A stretch of DNA of 12,510 bases from Bdellovibrionales bacterium (GTDB lineage: Bacteria; Bdellovibrionota; UBA1018; CAIPTA01), in contig JAKFYM010000405.1 in NCBI GenBank assembly GCA_021730855.1, positions 1-12,510 on the forward strand, in the 5' to 3' direction. Under the pieces are notes generated by a model. The model was not told the origin of the DNA. It made no database searches and saw nothing but the letters and a program-made list of their open reading frames with translations. This document shows positions 7,270 to 12,510 of this stretch, piece after piece (position 1 is the stretch's first letter; every line of letters begins with the position of its first letter). Position numbers and translations under genes: made by a program.

Positions 7270-7306
7270 GCGCAGAACTCCTATGGAGCGGGAAGAATTT
7301 TTCCAC

Positions 7307-7321
7307 TTCTGCGGTGCAGAA
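7307..7321. promoter_or_regulatory. perfect inverted repeat upstream of the acyl-CoA ligase gene (possible operator)
   Basis: TTCTGC-GGT-GCAGAA is a perfect 6-bp palindrome with a 3-nt spacer. It lies about 50-64 nt upstream of the ligase start and in the 3' trailer of smpB. It has no T run on either strand, so it is a poor terminator. Its position suits binding of a dimeric regulator of the ligase gene. No known family's box is recognised. Confidence 0.4.
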
Positions 7322-7379
7322 TATTAGAAGGACTCGCGATTTTCAGGCAGCCACGTGAGGCCCATTCCGGCAACCGCCT

Positions 7380-7841
7380 TTAGAAACGTTTACGCGTCCG
7401 CTCCATCTCGCGCTGGGCTTCTTTCTCTTTCACGCTCTCGCGTTTGTCGTGCTGCTTCTTCCCTTTGGCCACGCCCACTTCCACCTTGGCGCGTCCCTTC
7501 ACAAAATACATTTGGGTGGGCACGATTGTCATGCCCTGCTCATTCACGGCGGCGGCGAGCTTATCGATTTCTTTTTTGTGAAAAAGCAGTTTGCGCGGAC
7601 GCAGGGGATTGTGATTCTCGCGGTTACCGTGGGTGTACTCGCTGATGTGGGCGTTAGAAAGAAAAGCTTCCCCATTCTTGAAAAAGACATAGGAATCCGA
7701 GAGCTGCACCTTGCCGGCGCGTAAAGATTTCACTTCGGTGCCCGTGAGCACGATGCCGGCCTCCAGCGTGGACTCAATAAAAAAGCGGTGACGCGCTTCC
7801 TTATTGGTGGCGACGATTTTGTTCCCTGTCTCTTTTTTCAT
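7380..7841 (-). CDS. smpB: SsrA-binding protein SmpB
   Basis: 153 aa, the normal length. SmpB binds tmRNA and brings it to stalled ribosomes for trans-translation. Recognised from the N-terminal NKIVATNKEARHRFFIE segment, GTEVKSLRAGK at 34-44, the AHISEYTHGNRENHNPLRPR block around 64-83, MYFVKGRAKVEVG at 111-123, and the basic C-terminal tail starting GKKQHDKRE at 127. In this family the tail occupies the decoding centre and mRNA channel. The ATG overlaps the rsmA stop as ATGA (7838-7841), indicating translational coupling. It is the last gene of the tsaD-rsmA-smpB operon. The tmRNA gene (ssrA), often near smpB, is not seen in this window. Confidence 0.97.
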   Translation of the reverse strand: MKKETGNKIVATNKEARHRFFIESTLEAGIVLTGTEVKSLRAGKVQLSDSYVFFKNGEAFLSNAHISEYTHGNRENHNPLRPRKLLFHKKEIDKLAAAVNEQGMTIVPTQMYFVKGRAKVEVGVAKGKKQHDKRESVKEKEAQREMERTRKRF

Positions 7842-8719
7842 TCCGGCAACTCACCACAATGGCGTTTGAGGGTCAAATAGAGTCGCCCAAACTCGGCAAT
7901 GCCCAAAGTCTCGGCGCGGCGGATGCCTGCAATCTCCGCTGCGGCCAAGGCGGCGCGCAGGGGCTCTTTGCCGGGCGTCTTGACCCAGCCCAGGCGCGGC
8001 AGCTCCATGCTGAGGGAGTTCTCCAATGTCTTTCGCCGGTGCGCAAAGGCGGCGCGCACGAGCGAGAGAAATTCTTTTTCCTCGGCCGGAGCAAGAGCCA
8101 CCACCGGAGAGGCGCGCCGCTCGAGCTCCAGCACCGCCGAGTCCACCTTCGGGGAGGGCCGAAAGGCTCCGGGCTTCAGCACCTGCTGCAAGCGCACCTC
8201 ATAGTGATTCTGCGCGGCCACGCTGATGATGCCGTAGGTGCGGGATCCGGGCTCGGCCGCTAGGCGCAGGGCCACTTCTTTTTGGAACATCAGCACCATG
8301 AGGGGGATGCGTGCGCGTAAATCGAGCAGGCGGAAAAGAATTTCGGTGGCCACATTATAGGGAAGGTTCGCGGCTACCACGAGCGGGGTGTCGGGCGCGC
8401 TCCCGCTCTCTTGCCAAATTCTATCCCAATCAAATTCCAGCGCATCGGAATGAAACACATGGTGCTGGCGCGAGCCGTGGATAAACAAAGTGGCCCCGAT
8501 ATTTTCGGCAAAAATATCGTCCATCTCGAGCACGCAGAATTTCTCGGCCCGGCGAAAAAGCTCAGTGCTGAGCGCCCCGCGGCCGGGACCGATCTCGAGC
8601 AGCAGGGGCGTGCCCTCAGGCACAGAGCTCACGATCTTGGCGATTGCGTTTTTGTCGACGAGGAAATTTTGGCCGAGCGATTTTTTGGCGAAGCGGGGCT
8701 GGTGGCGTTTTTTTTCCAT
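7838..8719 (-). CDS. rsmA: 16S rRNA (adenine1518/1519-N6)-dimethyltransferase
   Basis: 293 aa. RsmA (KsgA) dimethylates two adjacent adenosines in the 3' terminal hairpin of 16S rRNA late in 30S assembly. Motifs: KSLGQNFL at 13-20; the SAM-binding EIGPGRGALS at 42-51; the acidic Glu65 in VLEMDD that would contact the SAM ribose; the catalytic NLPYN at 118-122; and FRPSPKVDSAV at 186-196 leading into the helical C-terminal domain. The ATG follows the TAG of tsaD with no gap (TAGATG), and a G-rich AGGGGGAAA site lies about 6 nt upstream of the ATG inside tsaD. Its stop overlaps the smpB start by 4 nt. The mitochondrial TFB-type and Erm paralogues differ around NLPYN and are resistance-associated; context and full-length motifs favour housekeeping RsmA. 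Confidence 0.97.
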   Translation of the reverse strand: MEKKRHQPRFAKKSLGQNFLVDKNAIAKIVSSVPEGTPLLLEIGPGRGALSTELFRRAEKFCVLEMDDIFAENIGATLFIHGSRQHHVFHSDALEFDWDRIWQESGSAPDTPLVVAANLPYNVATEILFRLLDLRARIPLMVLMFQKEVALRLAAEPGSRTYGIISVAAQNHYEVRLQQVLKPGAFRPSPKVDSAVLELERRASPVVALAPAEEKEFLSLVRAAFAHRRKTLENSLSMELPRLGWVKTPGKEPLRAALAAAEIAGIRRAETLGIAEFGRLYLTLKRHCGELPE

Positions 8720-9760
8720 CTAGTGTTTCCCCCTGGCGGCCCGGGCTTCGGTGGCGGGGGCCACCTCCACGGCAAAGATTCCTTCTGGTTCGATCCCCTC
8801 GCCCTGCTCCAAGCGCACGGAGCCGAGGGCGGCGATCATCGCGCCATTGTCGGTGCAGAAGGCGGGCGCGGGAATGTGCAGGCGCATCGCAGCGGGTAGG
8901 GCCGCGCGCAGCTTTTCGCGCAGGCGCTGGTTCGCGGCCACGCCCCCGGCCACCACGAGGTCTCGGTAGCTGCCACGTTTTGCGGCATTCACGGTTTTTG
9001 CCACTAAGGCATCCACGATGGCCTCCTGGTAGGAGGCGCAAATATCTGCCACTGGTGCCGGAGAGGGGCGCTGCAAATAGGTGGCGAGCGAGGTTTTTAG
9101 GCCCGAGAAACTGAAGTCCGTTTCATTCCAGGCGGGTAGGGCCCGCGGAAAGCTGATGGCCGCAGGATTTCCTTCGGCCGCGAGCTTGGCCACCTGCGGG
9201 CCTCCGGGATAGGGCAGGCCCAGCAGCCGCGCGCCCTTGTCGAAGGCTTCACCGGCGGCATCATCGCGGGTGTGGCCGAGCGGGCGAAAGTCCTTCCAGC
9301 CTTCCTGCACCTCATAGAGCGAGGTATGCCCGCCCGAGATGATCAGGCCCAGGCAGGGGAACTGAATCTCTGCCCCCTCCAGCAATACCGCTGCGAGATG
9401 GGCCTCGAGGTGATTGATAGGGATCAGGGGAATCTTCAAGGTAAACGCCAGGGTGCGCGCGGCATTCACCCCGATCATGAGCGAGCCGATGAGGCCGGGG
9501 CGATTGGTCACGGCCACCGCGCTTAGTTGCTGGTAGCTCAAGCCTGCCTGGTGGAGGGCGGCCTTCACCACCGGCAAAAGGGATTCCAGGTGCCGGCGCG
9601 AGGCCAGCTCGGGCACCACGCCCCCCCAGCGCAGGTGCACCTCTTCCTGCCGAGCAGTCACGTCGGACAACAGCTCCCGCTTACCCCCCGGCTCAAAACG
9701 CAGGATTGCGGCCGAAGTCTCGTCGCAACTACTCTCAATTCCAAGCACGTGAAAAGGCAT
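8720..9760 (-). CDS. tsaD: tRNA N6-threonylcarbamoyladenosine transferase TsaD
   Basis: 346 aa. TsaD, with TsaB and TsaE, transfers the threonylcarbamoyl group from TC-AMP to A37 of ANN-decoding tRNAs. Landmarks: GIESSCDETS at 7-16; VVPELASRRHLE at 48-59; metal ligands His117 and His121 in NHLEAH; ISGGHTSL at 141-148; GEAFDKGARLLGLPYPGG at 170-187; DFSFSGLKT at 215-223; and Asp304 in CTDNGAMIA, the third metal ligand. The usual GPGL segment reads TNRPGL at 85-90. The ATG at 9760 starts immediately before the first strand. A purine run (AAGAAAAGAA) precedes it but there is no strong Shine-Dalgarno sequence. It leads the tsaD-rsmA-smpB operon and is divergent from prs over an 81-nt gap. Confidence 0.97.
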   Translation of the reverse strand: MPFHVLGIESSCDETSAAILRFEPGGKRELLSDVTARQEEVHLRWGGVVPELASRRHLESLLPVVKAALHQAGLSYQQLSAVAVTNRPGLIGSLMIGVNAARTLAFTLKIPLIPINHLEAHLAAVLLEGAEIQFPCLGLIISGGHTSLYEVQEGWKDFRPLGHTRDDAAGEAFDKGARLLGLPYPGGPQVAKLAAEGNPAAISFPRALPAWNETDFSFSGLKTSLATYLQRPSPAPVADICASYQEAIVDALVAKTVNAAKRGSYRDLVVAGGVAANQRLREKLRAALPAAMRLHIPAPAFCTDNGAMIAALGSVRLEQGEGIEPEGIFAVEVAPATEARAARGKH

Positions 9761-9804
9761 TTCTTTTCTTATGCTAAGGCGGTGCGTCTCTCAACAGGAT
9801 TCCA

Positions 9805-9834
9805 TTGAAAGGAGGGGGGGCAAGCGGGTATAGT
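9805..9834 (+). promoter_or_regulatory. prs promoter, probably giving a leaderless mRNA
   Basis: TTGAAA (9805-9810, 5/6 to TTGACA) and TATAGT (9829-9834, 5/6 to TATAAT) are 18 nt apart. Only 7 nt separate the -10 box from the prs ATG at 9842, so the expected transcription start is at or next to the A of the start codon. The spacer holds a G tract (GGAGGGGGGG, 9811-9820). The -10 box lies exactly within the inverted repeat GCGGG (9824-9828)/CCCGC (9835-9839), a possible operator. Confidence 0.68.
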
Positions 9835-9841
9835 CCCGCCC

Positions 9842-10804
9842 ATGGCCCCCACACCCCGCGCTCCGCTTCATATCTTTGCTGGCAATTCCAATCGCCCCCT
9901 CGCTCAGAAAATCGCCGAGAACCTTGGCGTGGAGCTCGGCCAGGCGGATGTGCGGCGTTTCAGTGACAAAGAGATTTTTGTCGAGATCAAGGAGAGCGTG
10001 CGGGGGCAGGATGTCTACCTCGTGCAAAGCACCTGCGCGCCCGTGAACGACAACCTGATGGAGCTCCTGATCATGGTGGACTCGCTCAAGCGCGCCAGTG
10101 TGAAGCAGATCACCGCCGTGATCCCATACTACGGCTATGCCCGCCAGGACCGGAAAGTGCACCCACGCACCCCGATCACGGCCAAACTCGTGGCCGACCT
10201 GCTCACCGCCGCTGGCGTGAACCGCGTGGTTTCCCTCGATCTCCACTCCGGCCAGATCCAAGGCTTTTTCAACATTCCCTTCGACAATCTTTTTGCTCGC
10301 CCCGTGCTGCTCAACTACATCCGCGAGGAGTTCTCGGCCCCGGCGGAGGACCTCGTGATCGTTTCCCCAGATGCCGGCGGCGTGGAGCGCGCCCGCGCCT
10401 ATGCCAAAAAGGTAGACGCCAAAGTGGCGATGATCGACAAGCGCCGTACCGGCCCGAACGTGGCCAAGGCCATGAACGTGGTGGGTGAGGTGAACGGAAT
10501 GCGCGCCATCATCCTCGACGATATGGTCGACACCGCGGGCACCCTCACCGAAGCCGCGGAATCGCTCGTGAAACACGGGGCCAGCGAGGTCTATGCCTGC
10601 GCCACCCATCCCGTGCTCTCCGGCCCCGCCATCGGCCGCATCAAAGAATCCTGCATCAAGAAATTCGTTTGCACCGACACCATCCCGCTCTCGCAGGAAG
10701 CGCTGGATTGCGGAAAAATCCAGGCCCTCTCGGTGGCGGGCCTCCTAGGCGAAGCGATTCGCAGAATTCACTACCACGATTCTGTCAGCTCGCTCTTCGA
10801 CTGA
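9842..10804 (+). CDS. prs: ribose-phosphate pyrophosphokinase (PRPP synthase)
   Basis: 320 aa. Transfers pyrophosphate from ATP to ribose 5-phosphate, giving PRPP for nucleotide, histidine, tryptophan and NAD synthesis. Class I landmarks: IFAGNSNRPLAQKIA at 11-25; RRFSDKEIFVEI at 38-49; YGYARQDRK at 97-105; the metal-binding DLHSGQIQGFF at 133-143; SPDAGG at 175-180; the catalytic loop Lys200-Arg202 (KRR); the PRPP-binding DDMVDTAGT at 226-234; and the family-typical SVSSLF end. There is no usable Shine-Dalgarno sequence: the AAAGGAGG at 9808-9815 is about 27 nt too far upstream and lies in the promoter spacer. No alternative in-frame start exists near 9842, so a leaderless start is the simplest reading. 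pth follows after a single nucleotide. Confidence 0.97.
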   Translation: MAPTPRAPLHIFAGNSNRPLAQKIAENLGVELGQADVRRFSDKEIFVEIKESVRGQDVYLVQSTCAPVNDNLMELLIMVDSLKRASVKQITAVIPYYGYARQDRKVHPRTPITAKLVADLLTAAGVNRVVSLDLHSGQIQGFFNIPFDNLFARPVLLNYIREEFSAPAEDLVIVSPDAGGVERARAYAKKVDAKVAMIDKRRTGPNVAKAMNVVGEVNGMRAIILDDMVDTAGTLTEAAESLVKHGASEVYACATHPVLSGPAIGRIKESCIKKFVCTDTIPLSQEALDCGKIQALSVAGLLGEAIRRIHYHDSVSSLFD

Positions 10805-10805
10805 G

Positions 10806-11375
10806 ATGAAGATCCTCGCGGGCCTCGGCAATCCTGGGCGCAAGCATGTCCTCAACCGCCACAATCTTGGTTTCCTCGTGGTGGAGGCCTGGACCCTGCT
10901 CAAGGGCGAGGAGTTTCGCAAGCAGGAATTCCATTCCGATGTGGCGCGCGTGAAGGTGGGCAGCGAAGAAGTGCTGGTGCTCCGTCCGCTCACTTATATG
11001 AATCGCTCCGGAGAGGCCGTGGGCGAGGCGATGCGTTTTTATAAAGTGGCGATCGAGGATGTGATCGTGGTGCACGACGAGCTCGATATCCCGCCCAAGA
11101 GCTTCCGGATCAAAAAGGGCGGGGGACATGCCGGGCACAACGGCCTGCGCTCCCTCGCACCCCTTGGCGAGAATTATACGCGCATTCGCATGGGGATCGG
11201 GCGCCCGCTCCATCCCGAGATGCAGGTGCCGGATTATGTGTTGGGGAATCTAGACAAGGCGGAGCTCGAATTCTGGGAGCAAGAGATGCCAAATGTGTGC
11301 GAGGCGATTGATCTGTGCCTCGCCGGAAAAACCGAGCAGGCGATGAATAAATTTCATCGCAAGAGCGCGGACTAA
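10806..11375 (+). CDS. pth: peptidyl-tRNA hydrolase
   Basis: 189 aa, the usual bacterial Pth length. It cleaves the ester bond of peptidyl-tRNAs that drop off ribosomes, recycling tRNA. Landmarks: GLGNPG at 6-11; catalytic His19 in RHNLGF; LRPLTYMN with Asn66; HDELDIP with Asp94; and GGGHAGHNGLRS at 105-116 with Asn112. These match His20, Asn68, Asp93 and Asn114 of the E. coli enzyme. The tyrosine normally four to five residues before the catalytic His (in the Y..TRHN pattern) is His14 here, and TRHN reads NRHN. The ATG follows the prs stop after one G, with no strong Shine-Dalgarno sequence, so translation is probably coupled to prs. ychF follows after 10 nt. Confidence 0.96.
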   Translation: MKILAGLGNPGRKHVLNRHNLGFLVVEAWTLLKGEEFRKQEFHSDVARVKVGSEEVLVLRPLTYMNRSGEAVGEAMRFYKVAIEDVIVVHDELDIPPKSFRIKKGGGHAGHNGLRSLAPLGENYTRIRMGIGRPLHPEMQVPDYVLGNLDKAELEFWEQEMPNVCEAIDLCLAGKTEQAMNKFHRKSAD

Positions 11376-11385
11376 GGAGAACGAT

Positions 11386-12486
11386 ATGGGTTTGAGTTGT
11401 GGCATCGTGGGGCTTCCGAACGTGGGGAAATCCACCCTCTTCAATGCGTTGACGAACGCCAAGGTGGCGGCCGAAAACTTCCCCTTCTGCACCATCGATC
11501 CCAACGTGGGCGTGGTGAAGGTGCCCGACCCGCGGCTCGACGAGATCACCAGGCGCGTGAAGCCGCAGCAGACGGTACCCGCGAGCATGGAATTCGTGGA
11601 TATTGCCGGCATCGTGAAGGGCGCCTCCAAGGGCGAGGGCCTGGGCAATAAATTCCTCGCCAATATCCGCGAGTGCACGGCGATCGTGCACGTGGTGCGC
11701 TGCTTTGACAATGCGAACGTGATCCATGTGGACGGGAACGTGGATCCCCTGCGCGATGTTTCGGTGATCGATATGGAGCTCATGCTGGCGGATCTTGAGA
11801 CCGTGACGAAGCGTTACTCCATCGTGGAAAAAAGCGCCCTGCGCGATCCTAAGACGTTCGGCAAACAGGCCGAGGTGATGAAGAAGGTGAAGGAAGCCCT
11901 CGAAGCGGGCAAGCCGGTGCGGGCCCTCGGGCTCGACGAAAAAGAATTGCAGGCGATCCACGATCTCCACCTGATGACGGTGAAGCAGGTGCTCTACGTG
12001 GGCAATGTGGACGAAGACCGCGTGGCCTCGCCCATGGAGAGCCCCTATTTCCAGTTGCTTTCCGACTACGCCAAAAAAGAAGGCAGCGGCATTGTGCCGA
12101 TCTGCGGAAAAATTGAGTCGGAGCTCGTGGAGCTCGAAGGCGCCGACAAACGCGAGATGCTCGAATCTCTCGGGCTAAAAGAGGACGGCCTCTCCCGCCT
12201 GATCCGCGAGGCCTATAAACTTTTGGGCCTCTCCACCTATTTCACCGCCGGGGAGAAGGAAGTGCGCGCCTGGACGATTGGGAGCGGTTGGAAAGCCCCG
12301 CAGGCCGCTGGAGTGATTCACACGGATTTCGAAAAAGGCTTTATCAAAGCCGAGGTTTATCATTACGATGACCTCGTGAAGTTTGGTTCCGAGCCGGAGA
12401 TCAAGGCCAAGGGCCTATTCCGGCTGGAGGGAAAAGAGTACGTGGTGCGCGATGGCGACATCATGCACTTCCGTTTCAACGTTTAG
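11386..12486 (+). CDS. ychF: redox-regulated ribosome-associated ATPase YchF (OLA1 family)
   Basis: 366 aa, the standard YchF length. An Obg-superfamily P-loop NTPase that prefers ATP and binds ribosomes. Landmarks: G1 GLPNVGKST at 9-17; the switch region FPFCTIDPN at 32-40; G3 DIAGIVKGAS at 72-81; and NVDE at 207-210 in place of the GTPase NKxD, the change that underlies ATP preference in this family. A helical insert (about 130-200) and a C-terminal TGS domain (about 281-364, with HTDFEKGFIKAEV and the final RDGDIMHFRF) complete it. AAGGAG at 11374-11379, overlapping the pth stop codon, is a good Shine-Dalgarno sequence 6 nt before the ATG. It follows pth, as in many bacteria. Confidence 0.97.
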   Translation: MGLSCGIVGLPNVGKSTLFNALTNAKVAAENFPFCTIDPNVGVVKVPDPRLDEITRRVKPQQTVPASMEFVDIAGIVKGASKGEGLGNKFLANIRECTAIVHVVRCFDNANVIHVDGNVDPLRDVSVIDMELMLADLETVTKRYSIVEKSALRDPKTFGKQAEVMKKVKEALEAGKPVRALGLDEKELQAIHDLHLMTVKQVLYVGNVDEDRVASPMESPYFQLLSDYAKKEGSGIVPICGKIESELVELEGADKREMLESLGLKEDGLSRLIREAYKLLGLSTYFTAGEKEVRAWTIGSGWKAPQAAGVIHTDFEKGFIKAEVYHYDDLVKFGSEPEIKAKGLFRLEGKEYVVRDGDIMHFRFNV

Positions 12487-12493
12487 GAGAGGG

Positions 12494-12510
12494 ATGTCAA
12501 AAAGGGGACC
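12494..12510 (+). CDS. possible start of a further gene (five codons only)
   Basis: An ATG 7 nt after the ychF stop opens a frame reading MSKRG plus a partial Pro codon before the window ends. AGGAG at 12485-12489 is 4 nt upstream, a reasonable Shine-Dalgarno sequence. Nothing can be said of the product. The alternative is that TGTCAAAAAGGGGACC is the edge of an intergenic repeat and not coding. Confidence 0.35.

Noticed and set aside
9791..10609. 272-codon antisense frame over prs
   Set aside because: Shadow of an unmistakable prs gene; no recognisable domain.
11110..11970. 286-codon antisense frame over pth and ychF
   Set aside because: Spans two clear genes on the other strand and has no family features.

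Overview
The window is GC-rich (about 60% by eye), densely coded bacterial chromosome with no phage, IS or CRISPR content. Valine is written mostly as GTG and short operons alternate in strand. The gene set (TrxB, glutamate dehydrogenase, an FAA1-type long-chain acyl-CoA ligase, a bacterial Ski2-like helicase with a C-terminal region like DUF3516, TsaD/RsmA/SmpB, Prs/Pth/YchF) fits a free-living proteobacterium in the broad sense. A Bdellovibrionota or other former-deltaproteobacterial lineage is my best guess, but that is inference with low confidence.

Layout. (1) 1-114, minus: the first 38 codons of an RluA-type pseudouridine synthase, cut by the window edge. (2) 231-2458, plus: trxB and a glutamate dehydrogenase gene, 14 nt apart, a probable two-gene operon. 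(3) 2459-2569: a gene-free gap with a hairpin directly after the gdh stop and a degenerate GCGGNNN heptad repeat. (4) 2570-5350, plus: a small Phd/YefM-like antitoxin with a TTG start and no toxin partner, then a large Ski2-like helicase ending at an intrinsic terminator. (5) 7257-5431, minus: a long-chain fatty acid-CoA ligase, convergent with the helicase. (6) 9760-7380, minus: tsaD-rsmA-smpB, with abutting or overlapping stop and start codons. (7) 9842-12486, plus: prs-pth-ychF, divergent from tsaD. (8) 12494-12510: a possible next start codon, or the edge of a repeat.

The right half is a translation-maintenance island. TsaD makes t6A in tRNA, RsmA dimethylates 16S rRNA, SmpB delivers tmRNA to stalled ribosomes, Pth recycles peptidyl-tRNA and YchF is a ribosome-associated ATPase. 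Prs supplies PRPP. The common prs-rplY(ctc)-pth-ychF order is present without the ribosomal L25 gene.

I did not find a convincing new multi-gene system. The most interesting signals are regulatory. The prs promoter has near-consensus -35 and -10 boxes placed so that transcription would begin at or next to the ATG (a leaderless mRNA), with the -10 box lying exactly inside a GCGGG/CCCGC inverted repeat. Several other transcription-unit-leading genes also lack a Shine-Dalgarno sequence, whereas several downstream genes have one. The orphan antitoxin and the heptad repeat are the other items worth a second look.
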